Made by a program: the position numbers and the translations under genes
The notes under the pieces: model-generated
The model's input: the letters and a program-made list of their open reading frames with translations, nothing else
Databases searched by the model: none
Told to the model about the DNA's origin: nothing
Part shown: one piece after another, positions 8,735 to 17,137 of the stretch
Layout of the letters: each line of letters opens with the position of its first letter
How positions within the stretch are numbered: position 1 is the stretch's first letter
Assembly (NCBI GenBank): GCA_946498245.1
Contig: CAMMNN010000021.1
Span: forward strand, 1 to 55,966
DNA: 55,966 nt
Source: an uncultured Clostridium sp.
GTDB taxonomy: Bacteria > Bacillota > Clostridia > Lachnospirales > Lachnospiraceae
Direction: 5' to 3'

Positions 8735-10417
8735 ATGATTGAGAAAAAATGGTGGCATGAAAAGACAGCGTATCAGGTTTACCCCAAAAGTTTTTACGAT
8801 TCCAATGGGGACGGCATTGGAGATATTCCTGGGATCATTGAGAAGCTGGATTATCTGAAGGAGCTGGGAATTGATATATTGTGGCTTTCCCCCATTTACC
8901 TTTCTCCCTGTGCGGATCAGGGATACGACATTGCGGATTATTATCAGATTGATCCGCAGTTTGGAACCATGGAGGACGTAGACCGCCTGTTGGAAGAGGC
9001 AAAAAAGAGAGACATCTGCGTACTGATGGATCTGGTGGTCAACCACTGCTCTGATGAGCATCCCTGGTTTTTAAAGGCCTGTGAAGACCCGGACGGAGAG
9101 TACGGCAAGTTTTTTTATCTGGAAGATAAAAAAGACGGAGAGCTTCCTACGAACTGGCGCTCTTATTTCGGCGGCCCTGTATGGGATACTCTTCCGGGAA
9201 CGGATAAATATTATCTGCACGTATTCCATAAAAAGCAGCCGGATTTAAACTGGGAAAATCCCCGTTTAAGAGAAGAAATTTATAAGATGGTAAACTGGTG
9301 GCTGGAGAAGGGACTTGCCGGCTTTCGCATCGACGCCATTATTAACATAAAGAAGCCCCTTCCCTTTAAGAGCTATCCGGCGGACCGGGAAGACGGCCTG
9401 TGCGATATGGGACAGGTTTTAGCGGACGCCAGAGGAATTGGAGAGTTCCTGGGAGAAATGAGAGATCGGTGCTTTCTGCCCCACAGCGCTTTTACGGTGG
9501 GAGAGGTGTTTAATGCAAAAAGCGACGAACTGGGAGATTTTATAGGAGAAAACGGCTATTTTTCTTCTATGTTCGACTTTGCCGAAACCGTGGAAGGAAA
9601 GTCGCCCCTGGGCTGGTACGCCAGCCGCATCCCAAGCCCCGATGACTATAAGAACTGCTGCTTTAAGAGCCAGGAGAGTGTGAGGGACATGGGATTCCTG
9701 TCCAATATTATCGAAAACCATGATGAGCCCAGGGGAGTCAGCCACTATCTGCCTCAATACGCCCAAAATAGTAAGGGGAAAAAGCTGCTGGCCTCCATGT
9801 ATTTTATGTTAAAGGGTCTGCCCTTTATCTATCAGGGCCAGGAGCTGGGGATGGAAAATTCCGTTTACAATTCCATCGACGATATTGACGACGTAGGAAC
9901 CAAGGACGAATACCGGCTGTGTATGGAAAAGGGCTATGAAAAAGAAGAGGCCCTGAAAATTGTGGGCCATTATACCAGGGATAATGCCAGGACGCCCTTC
10001 CAGTGGAACGGAGAGACAAACGCCGGGTTTTCTGCCGGGGATCCGTGGCTGAAGGTAAACCCCAATTACCGGGAAATTAACGCAGAATCCCAGATAGGGA
10101 AGGAAGACAGTGTGTTTTCTTTCTATCAAAAACTCATCAGACTGAGAAAGAATCCGGAGTACAAAGAGACTGTGGTTTACGGGGAAACCAGTCCTGTTTT
10201 GGCGGAGCAAGAAAATCTAATGGCCTATTTCCGCCGGGGAGAGGCTCAGGAGCTGTTGGTTCTGGGAAATTTTGCCAATGAGGAAATGAGGGTCAGCCTT
10301 CCGCAGTTGGAGGGCCGGGAACTGAAGGTGCTGTTAAACAATGATGAGAATTTCAAAGCCCAGGGGGGTACCGTAGTCCTGTCTCCCCTCCAGGCGGTGA
10401 TCCTGGAAGTGAGATAG
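8735..10417 (+). CDS. GH13 alpha-glucosidase (oligo-1,6-glucosidase type)
   Basis: Cytoplasmic alpha-amylase-superfamily enzyme (560 residues) that hydrolyses short alpha-glucosides such as isomaltose, maltose or trehalulose. GH13 motifs are visible in order: DLVVNHCSDEH (region I), GFRIDAI with the nucleophile Asp (region II), TVGEVF with the acid/base Glu (region III) and IENHDEPR (region IV). The QGQELGM loop is typical of the GH13_31/MalL group. No signal peptide is present. It sits next to a convergent AraC regulator and near a sugar ABC importer, so it probably processes the imported oligosaccharide. Exact substrate is unresolved. Confidence 0.94.
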   Translation: MIEKKWWHEKTAYQVYPKSFYDSNGDGIGDIPGIIEKLDYLKELGIDILWLSPIYLSPCADQGYDIADYYQIDPQFGTMEDVDRLLEEAKKRDICVLMDLVVNHCSDEHPWFLKACEDPDGEYGKFFYLEDKKDGELPTNWRSYFGGPVWDTLPGTDKYYLHVFHKKQPDLNWENPRLREEIYKMVNWWLEKGLAGFRIDAIINIKKPLPFKSYPADREDGLCDMGQVLADARGIGEFLGEMRDRCFLPHSAFTVGEVFNAKSDELGDFIGENGYFSSMFDFAETVEGKSPLGWYASRIPSPDDYKNCCFKSQESVRDMGFLSNIIENHDEPRGVSHYLPQYAQNSKGKKLLASMYFMLKGLPFIYQGQELGMENSVYNSIDDIDDVGTKDEYRLCMEKGYEKEEALKIVGHYTRDNARTPFQWNGETNAGFSAGDPWLKVNPNYREINAESQIGKEDSVFSFYQKLIRLRKNPEYKETVVYGETSPVLAEQENLMAYFRRGEAQELLVLGNFANEEMRVSLPQLEGRELKVLLNNDENFKAQGGTVVLSPLQAVILEVR

Positions 10418-10429
10418 GATAGGAGACAG

Positions 10430-11311
10430 TCAGGGATCCGCGAACTTTTTCCTGTAGGCAGAGGGAGGGATCCCTTTCTCCTTTTTAAAAAGGCGCACAA
10501 AGTAGCTGAGATTTTCGAAGCCGCACTGGAGGCTGACTTCCATAATGGGAAGGTTTGTGTCCTGGAGCAAAAGGCAGGCTTTTTCTAATCTCAGGCCATT
10601 GAGGTACTGGGTGAAATTTTGACCGAAGCAGCGCTTAAAAAATTTTCCGAAATAGTTTGGGGACATATAATAAGCGGCAGAAATGGTTTCCAGGGAGATC
10701 TTTTCGCATAGGTGATCCTCCAGATAGGAAACGATGCTGCGCATGGTGTCCAGACGTTTTTGCTGCCCCGAAGATGTCTGTCCCTTTGCGGCAATCAGGC
10801 TGTCTTCCCGGATTAAGGCGGCCAAAAGCTCAAAAAGGGCGGCTTTTATGGAAAGCTGATAACCGGAGGGCTCTTCTTTGCAAAGGCAGGAGATGGAGGC
10901 TAAAGCGGTCCGGACAGAGGAAAAAGCGGGGTGTTCCGGCGTCAGAAAGGACGGGAAAAGCAGCTTTTTCTGAATCAGGGGCAGCAGATATTTCTGCTGG
11001 CAGTAGTCCATCATATCAAAGGAAAGGAGCTCCGCCGGAAAGACCAGGGCGTTATATCGGGTACCTGCCTCCAGAGAGTTCAGGTGGTGGAGCTGTTCCT
11101 GGTTAATAAAAATAATAGTGTCTTTGGATACCAGAGTAGGCTGTCCGTCAATAAAAAGGCGGATATGGCCTTCCTGCATATCGATGATTTCAATATCTGG
11201 GTGCCAATGGCATGACACATAAAAGGTTCCGTCCCTGTCCAGGGTGGGGTGAAGTTCCAGGGGAAAAAGGAAGGAACCCCGTTTTTTCTGTTCTCTCAAA
11301 TTCTGATCCAT
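10430..11311 (-). CDS. AraC-family transcriptional regulator
   Basis: A 293-residue regulator: N-terminal cupin-like sensor domain (residues about 20-150, with HWHPDIEIIDMQEG and a FINQEQLHHL segment) and a C-terminal double helix-turn-helix, ISLETISAAYYMSPNYFGKF and IMEVSLQCGFENLSYFVRLF. Such proteins usually sense a sugar and activate its catabolic genes. It is convergent with the alpha-glucosidase (13 bp apart) and divergent from the ABC importer. It could activate either; the operators at the importer promoter look LacI-type, so the glucosidase is the more likely AraC target. Confidence 0.93.
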   Translation of the reverse strand: MDQNLREQKKRGSFLFPLELHPTLDRDGTFYVSCHWHPDIEIIDMQEGHIRLFIDGQPTLVSKDTIIFINQEQLHHLNSLEAGTRYNALVFPAELLSFDMMDYCQQKYLLPLIQKKLLFPSFLTPEHPAFSSVRTALASISCLCKEEPSGYQLSIKAALFELLAALIREDSLIAAKGQTSSGQQKRLDTMRSIVSYLEDHLCEKISLETISAAYYMSPNYFGKFFKRCFGQNFTQYLNGLRLEKACLLLQDTNLPIMEVSLQCGFENLSYFVRLFKKEKGIPPSAYRKKFADP

Positions 11312-11462
11312 GACACTCTCCTAAACAGCAATTTAACGAAATTCAATGGAAAATAAGATGCCAGTGCCATTATAGCAGGGCAAAATAAAAAAGTAAATGG
11401 GTACCGGTTGTGCAGAATGCACAATGCAAACTGTGAAAAAATTACGAAAATAAAAAAGCCAA

Positions 11463-11540
11463 TTGACTTTTTGCATAGCCGGTGATATAGTTTAGGCACA
11501 GCTTCGGAAACGTTTCCGGTAACGTTACTGATAACGATAC
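11463..11540 (+). promoter_or_regulatory. Promoter and LacI-type operators of the sugar importer
   Basis: TTGACT at 11463-11468 and TATAGT at 11486-11491 are 17 bp apart. Just downstream of the expected start lie two perfect CG-centred palindromes, GGAAACGTTTCC (11506-11517) and GTAACGTTAC (11519-11528), then a related ATAACGATAC. This is the pattern bound by LacI-family repressors, and a LacI-family gene closes the operon at 14782. A CcpA/cre role is possible for the first palindrome. The DNA between 11312 and 11462 is AT-rich with no gene. Confidence 0.75.
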
Positions 11541-11603
11541 CGAAAACGTAACCATAAATGATAGAAACGGAAAACTACAAAAGAAAAGCAAGGAGGAATC
11601 AGT

Positions 11604-12926
11604 ATGAAAAAAAGAGTGTTGGCGGCCATGATGGCAGCGGCAGCAGCGGCGGCAGCGGTAACAGGGTGTTCTTCAGGAACGAAGGAGGATACGCCTACGG
11701 TTTATTATCTGAACTTTAAACCGGAGGTTACGGACGTATGGCAGGAGATTGCAAAGACCTATACGGAAGAAACCGGTGTGGAAGTAAAGGTGGTTACGGC
11801 AGCCGGCGGCAACTATGAGTCTACCTTAAAGTCTGAGATTGCTAAGACAGACGCTCCTACCCTGTTCCAGATTAACGGTCCTATCGGCTACCAGTCCTGG
11901 AAGGATTACTGCCTGGATTTAACGGACAGTGAGTTCTACAATGCTCTGACAGATAAGTCCCTGGCAATTGTAGGAGAAGACGGCGGCGTTTACGGAATCC
12001 CCTACACCATTGAAGGCTACGGTATCATTTATAATAACGCCATTATGGAAAAATACTTCGCTACGGCTTCCCCGGCGGCTGCCTCTATTGATGAGATAAA
12101 CAATTTTGAAACCTTAAAAGCCGTTGTGGAAGATATGCAGGCAAAGAAAGATGAATTGGGAATTGACGGCGTGTTCGCTTCTACCTCCCTCCTTCCAGGT
12201 GAAGAGTGGAGATGGCAGACCCATACGGCCAACATTCCGATTTATGAAGAGTACCAGGACAAGGGCGTATCGGATCTGGATGAAATTGAATTTACCTACT
12301 CTGACAATTTTAAAAATATCTTTGACTTGTACCTGAACAACTCTACTACGGACCCGAAGATGCTGGGAAGCAAGGGCGTAAATGATTCCATGGCGGAATT
12401 TGCTCTGGGTAAAGCGGCTATGGTACAGAACGGAAACTGGGCCTGGAGCCAGATTGCTGATGTATCCGGAAACGTGGTAAACGCTGAGGATGTTGGCTTC
12501 CTGCCCATTTATATGGGTCTGGACGGCGAAGAAAACCAGGGCCTGTGCGTGGGAACGGAAAATTATTTCTGCATTAATAAGCAGGCTACCGAGGCCAATC
12601 AGAAGGCGTCTCTGGATTTCGTTTACTGGCTGATTAATTCCGAAACCGGAAAAGATTATATGACTAACAAGCTTGGCAATATCGCTCCTTTCTCCACCTT
12701 TGGCGATGATGAAAAGCCGTCGGATCCTCTGGCTGCTTCCCTGCTGGACTACATGGAAAGCGGAAAGACCACCATTCCGTGGATCTTTACCACATTCCCC
12801 AGCCAGACCTTTAAGGATAACTTCGGAAGCGCCCTGCTGGAATACGCTCAGGGAACTATGACCTGGGATGATGTAAAGGCTACGGTTATCGACCAGTGGA
12901 AGGTAGAAAAAGAAGCATTAAAGTAA
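11604..12926 (+). CDS. Sugar ABC transporter substrate-binding lipoprotein
   Basis: A 440-residue extracellular solute-binding protein of family 1 (MalE-like). It has an Ala-rich signal peptide ending in a lipobox VTGCSS, so Cys22 or so is lipidated and anchors the protein to the outer face of the membrane. The mature part begins TPTVYYLNFKPEVTDVWQEI and contains the usual GIPYTIEGYGIIYN. It is the first gene of a binding protein - permease - permease operon with no ATPase; such CUT1 systems commonly share an MsmK-type ATPase encoded elsewhere. The substrate is likely an oligosaccharide. Confidence 0.94.
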   Translation: MKKRVLAAMMAAAAAAAAVTGCSSGTKEDTPTVYYLNFKPEVTDVWQEIAKTYTEETGVEVKVVTAAGGNYESTLKSEIAKTDAPTLFQINGPIGYQSWKDYCLDLTDSEFYNALTDKSLAIVGEDGGVYGIPYTIEGYGIIYNNAIMEKYFATASPAAASIDEINNFETLKAVVEDMQAKKDELGIDGVFASTSLLPGEEWRWQTHTANIPIYEEYQDKGVSDLDEIEFTYSDNFKNIFDLYLNNSTTDPKMLGSKGVNDSMAEFALGKAAMVQNGNWAWSQIADVSGNVVNAEDVGFLPIYMGLDGEENQGLCVGTENYFCINKQATEANQKASLDFVYWLINSETGKDYMTNKLGNIAPFSTFGDDEKPSDPLAASLLDYMESGKTTIPWIFTTFPSQTFKDNFGSALLEYAQGTMTWDDVKATVIDQWKVEKEALK

Positions 12927-12960
12927 CAGAAAATAAAATTGACAACTGAGCTGAGAACGA

Positions 12961-13011
12961 GGCGGACTTCAAAAAGGAAATTTCATAAAAGCTTTTGAAG
13001 GCCGCCTTTTA
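12961..13011 (+). terminator. Intercistronic hairpin between binding protein and permeases
   Basis: GGCGGACTTCAAAA pairs with TTTTGAAGGCCGCC (13 of 14) and is followed by TTTT. Such partial terminators or mRNA stabilisers allow more binding protein than permease to be made. Confidence 0.7.
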
Positions 13012-13030
13012 AAAAGAAGGAGGTAAGAAT

Positions 13031-13873
13031 ATGGGAAAGCCGATGAAAAAGTATTTTGCAATCTTTGTTCTTCCAACTCTGATTGCTTTTCTGATTGCCT
13101 TCCTGGTTCCGTTTATTCTGGGGATCTATCTGTCGTTTTGTGATTTTACTACTGTAACCAATGCCAAATTTGTAGGCATTTCCAACTATGTTAAGGCTTT
13201 TACCAATGAAAACTTCCTGAACGCTTTGTGGTTTACGGTAAAGTTTGCGGTAGTGGCCATTATTACCATTAATGTCTGCGGTTTCGCTCTGGCCCTGATG
13301 CTGACCCAGGGACTGAAAGGAACCAATCTGTTCCGGACGGTTTTCTTCATGCCTAACCTCATTGGCGGTATCGTTCTGGGTTATATCTGGCAGTCTATGA
13401 TTAACGGCGTCCTGTCCAATATAGGCGTAACTATGCTGATGGATCCCAAATACGGTTACTGGGGACTGATTATCCTGATGAACTGGCAGATGATCGGTTA
13501 CATCATGATTATTTACATTGCCGGCCTTCAGAACGTTTCCACGGATGTCTTGGAAGCTGCAAAGATTGACGGCGCCAGCCGTTTCCAGACCCTGTTTAAA
13601 GTAACTATTCCTATGGTAATGCCCTCTATTACCATCTGCCTGTTCCTGACCATTGCCAACTCCTTTAAGATGTTTGACCAGAACCTGGCTCTGACGGGAG
13701 GCGGCCCTTCCAATAAAACGACGATGCTAGCCCTGGATATTTACGACACCTTCTACGGAAAAGTAGGATTTGAGGGCGTAGGACAGGCCAAAGCGGTAGT
13801 GTTCTTTGTGATTGTGGCAGGCATTGCCATGACGCAGCTAGTCCTTACGAGAAACAAGGAGGTTGAAAGCTAA
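13031..13873 (+). CDS. Sugar ABC transporter permease (MalF-like)
   Basis: A 280-residue inner-membrane permease with six hydrophobic segments and the conserved cytoplasmic EAA loop, seen as DVLEAAKIDGASRFQTLFKVTIPM around residue 175, which docks on the ATPase. Its start has an AAGAAGGAGGTAAGAAT site. The stop codon overlaps the start of the next permease by one base (TAATG), which indicates coupling. Together the two permeases form the CUT1 translocation channel. Confidence 0.94.
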   Translation: MGKPMKKYFAIFVLPTLIAFLIAFLVPFILGIYLSFCDFTTVTNAKFVGISNYVKAFTNENFLNALWFTVKFAVVAIITINVCGFALALMLTQGLKGTNLFRTVFFMPNLIGGIVLGYIWQSMINGVLSNIGVTMLMDPKYGYWGLIILMNWQMIGYIMIIYIAGLQNVSTDVLEAAKIDGASRFQTLFKVTIPMVMPSITICLFLTIANSFKMFDQNLALTGGGPSNKTTMLALDIYDTFYGKVGFEGVGQAKAVVFFVIVAGIAMTQLVLTRNKEVES

Positions 13874-14712
13874 TGAAAGGAAAAACTATAGAAAAAGCGG
13901 CCATAACAATCTTTTTAAGTATTCTTGTAATTGTGTTCCTCACCCCTATCTTTTTTATCCTGATGAACTCCTTTAAGGGGAGACTGTACATTAGCGACAG
14001 CCCCTTTGCGTGGCCTTCCGGAGAGATGTTTGTAGGAGCGGAAAACTATGTGGAAGGAATTAAAAATACGGGATTTTTTCAGGCCTTTGGCTGGTCGGCT
14101 TTCATTACTGTGCTTTCCGTAGTGGTAATTGTCCTGTTCACTTCTATGACGGCATGGTATATCACCCGGGTAAAGACGAAGCTTAACAGCGCCCTGTATT
14201 ATATTTTTGTATTCTCCATGGTAGTGCCTTTCCAGATGATTATGTTTACCATGTCCAAAATGGCGGATATGCTGCATTTAAACAATCCCCTGGGAATGGT
14301 GGTGCTCTACCTTGGATTCGGCGCAGGCCTTTCCGTATTTATGTTCTGCGGCTTTGTAAAGGGGATTCCCTATGAGATCGAGGAGGCGGCCATGATTGAC
14401 GGCTGCAATCCCCTTCAGACCTTTTTTATGATTGTAATGCCTATTTTAAAGCCCACGGCCATTACGGTAGCCATCTTAAACGCCATGTGGATCTGGAACG
14501 ATTACCTCCTTCCTTACCTGGTTATCGGCGTTTCCACTCCTTATAAGACCATTCCTGTGGCTGTACAGTATCTGATGGGTTCCTACGGGGCCAAAGACTA
14601 CGGCTCCCTTATGGCTTTGCTGGTACTGGCTATTATTCCCATTATCGTATTTTACCTGTCCTGCCAGAAGTATATTATTGAAGGCGTTGTGGCAGGAGCG
14701 GTTAAAGGCTGA
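13873..14712 (+). CDS. Sugar ABC transporter permease (MalG-like)
   Basis: Second permease (279 residues), with an N-terminal helix TIFLSILVIVFLTPIFFILM and an EAA loop EIEEAAMIDGCNPLQTFFMI near residue 170. The family's C-terminal helix and tail are seen. It is translated in overlap with the first permease. No ATPase gene follows; a LacI regulator comes next, 69 bp downstream. Confidence 0.94.
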   Translation: MKGKTIEKAAITIFLSILVIVFLTPIFFILMNSFKGRLYISDSPFAWPSGEMFVGAENYVEGIKNTGFFQAFGWSAFITVLSVVVIVLFTSMTAWYITRVKTKLNSALYYIFVFSMVVPFQMIMFTMSKMADMLHLNNPLGMVVLYLGFGAGLSVFMFCGFVKGIPYEIEEAAMIDGCNPLQTFFMIVMPILKPTAITVAILNAMWIWNDYLLPYLVIGVSTPYKTIPVAVQYLMGSYGAKDYGSLMALLVLAIIPIIVFYLSCQKYIIEGVVAGAVKG

Positions 14713-14781
14713 CCCCTTATTGCAAAAAAATCACTTCCTTGCTATAATTTGTTTTGACTGACAGAATACGAGGTGATTCCA

Positions 14782-15810
14782 ATGGAAGTTGTTACCATTA
14801 AGGATGTGGCCAGAATGTGCGGCGTGGGAGTCAGCACAGTTTCCAGAGCTATAAACAATCATCCTGACATTAATCCGGAAACAAAGGAAAAAATTATGGG
14901 TGTAATTGAAAAATATAATTACATTCCCAATAACAGCGCAAGAAATCTGAAAAGGACGGAGTCGAAAACCATTGCCGTCATTATAAAGGGAATCGCCAAC
15001 CCGTTTTTCCACGGCATGATTAAGGTGTTGGAATGGAAAATAGAAAAAAAGAAGTATAACTTCTTCCTTCACCATGTTGATGAGGGAGAAGATGAGATTA
15101 AGGCGGCCCTGGAGCTGGAAAAAGAGAAGAAGCTGTGCGGGATTATCTTTCTGGGAGGCGGAATCGGCCACTCGGAAGAGATTGTCCGCCAGCTCAATCT
15201 CCCCTTTGTCCTGTGTACCGTAGGCCTGGGGCCGGAGATAGACAAGGAGCATTATTCTTCCGTACTCATTGACGACGTGGCGGAGGCGTACCGGATGGTG
15301 TCCTACCTTTATGATCTGGGACACAGGAGGATCGCCATGGTAGCCGCCAGGGAAGACGATATGGCCGTAGGACAGATGCGTCTGGAGGGCTATAAAAAGG
15401 CTTTGGAGGCGCATGGAGTCCCCTTTGATCCGGAATTGATCCTGTACCCGGAAAAGGGAGAGGATCCGTATTCCATGGCCAGCGGTTACCAGGTGGCGCG
15501 GAGATTTTTGGAGTCCGGGAAAAGGGCCACAGCCTTTTTCGTTATATCAGACAACGCGGCCTTCGGCGTGTGCAGGGCCATTGCGGATTTAGGGAAACGG
15601 GTGCCGGAGGATTACTCCGTAGCCGGTTTCGACGGAATCGAAATGGGACGGTATTACTGCCCGTCTCTGACGACTATCAAGCAGCCCTGTGAGGATATGG
15701 CGGAAGAAGCCGTGGAAATCCTTTTTGACATTATGGAAGAAGGGGCGCGAAACCGCCACCGGGTTTTTTCGGCGGAATTAATCGAAGGCGGCTCTGCAAG
15801 AAGCATTTAA
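14782..15810 (+). CDS. LacI-family transcriptional repressor
   Basis: A 342-residue repressor: N-terminal helix-turn-helix TIKDVARMCGVGVSTVSRAI with hinge helix YIPNNSARNLKR, then a periplasmic-binding-protein-like sugar-sensing domain (residues about 60-335, including SVAGFDGIEMGRYYCP and LTTIKQP). The ATG at 14782 follows GAGGTGATTCCA; a GTG nine bases earlier overlaps that site and is less likely. It lies downstream of the sugar importer and most likely represses it through the palindromes at 11506-11528. Confidence 0.94.
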   Translation: MEVVTIKDVARMCGVGVSTVSRAINNHPDINPETKEKIMGVIEKYNYIPNNSARNLKRTESKTIAVIIKGIANPFFHGMIKVLEWKIEKKKYNFFLHHVDEGEDEIKAALELEKEKKLCGIIFLGGGIGHSEEIVRQLNLPFVLCTVGLGPEIDKEHYSSVLIDDVAEAYRMVSYLYDLGHRRIAMVAAREDDMAVGQMRLEGYKKALEAHGVPFDPELILYPEKGEDPYSMASGYQVARRFLESGKRATAFFVISDNAAFGVCRAIADLGKRVPEDYSVAGFDGIEMGRYYCPSLTTIKQPCEDMAEEAVEILFDIMEEGARNRHRVFSAELIEGGSARSI

Positions 15811-15821
15811 AACATGAAAAC

Positions 15822-15856
15822 CGGAAGGTTCCTGATGGGAGCCTTCCGATATTTTA
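15822..15856 (+). terminator. Terminator of the importer/LacI operon
   Basis: CGGAAGG (15822-15828) pairs with CCTTCCG (15842-15848), followed by ATATTTTATT. Confidence 0.7.
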
Positions 15857-15925
15857 TTCTATAGGAAATTCCTCTGAATTTCCTATAGAATAAAAAGCCC
15901 TCCGGGCAGGAACGCACTGCGGCGG
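15857..15925 (+). repeat. Dispersed intergenic palindromic repeat, copy 2 (best preserved)
   Basis: A perfect 15-bp inverted repeat (TTCTATAGGAAATTC / GAATTTCCTATAGAA) around CTCT, then TAAAAAGCCCTCCGGGCAGG and AACGCACTGCGGCGG. The same unit is at 2281-2344 and, inverted, at 44117-44187. It could be a MITE-like or REP-like element, or a structured RNA; nothing in the window mobilises it. Confidence 0.8.
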
Positions 15926-15985
15926 CTGTCTGTCAATTTAACGATATGATAAATAGTAATTTCAATTTGCAGGAGAGACAATTGA

Positions 15986-16474
15986 ATGGATAAGCAGCAA
16001 ATATACGATTATTTAAAACAAGAAAATGTTTGGCATGAAATAACAGAACACAAAGCGGTTTATAATATGGCTGAACTCTCCAGTATTGAGATACCTTATC
16101 CCGAATATGATGCAAAAAATCTCTTTGTCCGTGATGATAAAAAAAGAAATTATTATCTTATTACTGTCAAAGGAGATAAACGGGTAGATTTAAAAGAATT
16201 TCGCAAAAAGAACAATACAAGACCATTATCTTTTGCGTCGGCAGATGACTTAATGGACATTATGGGATTGATACCTGGAGCAGTAACGCCTTTTGGGTTG
16301 CTGAATGACTCTGAGTGTAAGGTGACGCTTTTTTTAGATAATGAGTTTATGAATGATTTAGGCTTCATAGGCGTTCACCCAAATGACAATACCGCAACAG
16401 TCTGTCTTAAAGCAAAAGACTTAATAAAACTTATTGAGCAGCATGGGAATACGGTAAATGTTGTTCCGATATAA
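15986..16474 (+). CDS. YbaK/ProX-type prolyl-tRNA editing protein
   Basis: A stand-alone aminoacyl-tRNA deacylase domain of 162 residues, related to the editing domain of bacterial prolyl-tRNA synthetase. Visible features are VWHEITEHKAVYNMAEL, AKNLFVRDDKKRNYYLITVKG (with the catalytic-type Lys) and LIPGAVTPFGLLND (the conserved GxxPFG turn). These proteins clear Ala-tRNA(Pro) or related mischarged tRNAs. It has its own AGGAGAGACAATTG site. The gene is noticeably AT-richer than its neighbours, which suggests separate acquisition. Confidence 0.88.
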   Translation: MDKQQIYDYLKQENVWHEITEHKAVYNMAELSSIEIPYPEYDAKNLFVRDDKKRNYYLITVKGDKRVDLKEFRKKNNTRPLSFASADDLMDIMGLIPGAVTPFGLLNDSECKVTLFLDNEFMNDLGFIGVHPNDNTATVCLKAKDLIKLIEQHGNTVNVVPI

Positions 16475-16500
16475 GCAGCAATCAAATTATTGCAGGTAGG

Positions 16501-16528
16501 ACAAAACCGGGAGTCTGATCATATGCTA
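16501..16528 (+). promoter_or_regulatory. Sigma-K-like promoter of the split collagen gene
   Basis: AC at 16501-16502, 17 bp, then CATATGCTA at 16520-16528 fits the B. subtilis sigma-K pattern (AC-N17-CATAnnnTA) exactly. It lies 28 bp before the start codon with AGGAGA in between. By chance one or two such matches are expected over both strands of this window, so position matters more than the match itself. Spore-surface collagen genes such as bclA are commonly sigma-K dependent. Confidence 0.6.
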
Positions 16529-16555
16529 TAGTAAAGCCAAATCAGGAGAGATGAT

Positions 16556-17137
16556 ATGATGTTTCGCAATCCAAATCAATTTCAGATTCCCATAAACGGA
16601 GATCCATGCTGCAACTGCGGTCCGGAGGGCACGGAAGAGTTCTGTTGTATGCCGGGTCCTTGCTGCTGCCGCGGTCCCCAGGGTCCCAGAGGGTGCCCGG
16701 GTCCACAAGGCCCCAGAGGTCCCCAGGGCCCGCAAGGCCCCAGAGGTCCCCAGGGTCCCACAGGAGCCACCGGGGCTCAAGGTCCTATGGGATTTCCGGG
16801 GGCTGAGGGAGAGCAGGGGCCTGCAGGTCCTCAGGGACCCCAGGGAATCCAAGGCCCTGCAGGTCCAGCGGGTGAACAAGGCCCCATGGGTGCCCAGGGT
16901 CCCCAGGGGGCTACAGGGCCTACAGGCGCCACGGGAGCCAGTGGTTCCACAGGCCCAACAGGAGCAACCGGTCCTACAGGAGCGGCAGGCCCCACGGGAG
17001 TTACAGGTCCCACAGGACCTACGGGAGCGGCAGGCCCCACAGGAGTTACAGGTCCTACAGGACCTACGGGAGCAACGGCTCCATGTCGGGATGCAAAACA
17101 GAGGACGGCGCAGAAAAGCGGAAGGTTATGTCGATAG
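16556..17137 (+). CDS. Collagen-like protein, N-terminal piece A
   Basis: As it stands this encodes 193 residues. The N-terminus [20 protein letters not shown] is followed by a cluster of nine cysteines, typical of spore-coat or exosporium anchoring regions and suited to disulfide cross-links. From about residue 39 the protein is Gly-X-Y: first GPQGPR-type, later the T-rich GPTGAT-type. The collagen run stops at GATAP (17069-17083). The last 18 residues, starting [10 protein letters not shown], come from the antisense of recombinase 1 and are not collagen-like, so the natural continuation is piece B. ATG 16556 or 16559 can serve as start after AGGAGA. Confidence 0.85.
   Translation: MMFRNPNQFQIPINGDPCCNCGPEGTEEFCCMPGPCCCRGPQGPRGCPGPQGPRGPQGPQGPRGPQGPTGATGAQGPMGFPGAEGEQGPAGPQGPQGIQGPAGPAGEQGPMGAQGPQGATGPTGATGASGSTGPTGATGPTGAAGPTGVTGPTGPTGAAGPTGVTGPTGPTGATAPCRDAKQRTAQKSGRLCR
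17061..17100 (+). other. Attachment site, left end of element 1 (attL1)
   Basis: GGAGCAAC at 17069-17076 is shared with the right end at 19860-19867; the central dinucleotide AC is at 17075-17076. To the right are the element half-site CGGCTCCATG and the outer arm ATGCAAAACA at 17091-17100. Confidence 0.75.

Noticed and set aside
16580..17040. Long minus-strand open frames rich in GPV/PVGP opposite the collagen pieces (also at 21950-22110 and 30165-30520)
   Set aside because: They are the antisense of GPTGAT repeats, which lack stops on the other strand by composition; no starts or ribosome sites support them.
16650..17080. Short tandem repeats suggesting a CRISPR array
   Set aside because: The repeat period is 9 bp multiples coding for Gly-X-Y, with no unique spacers of constant length.
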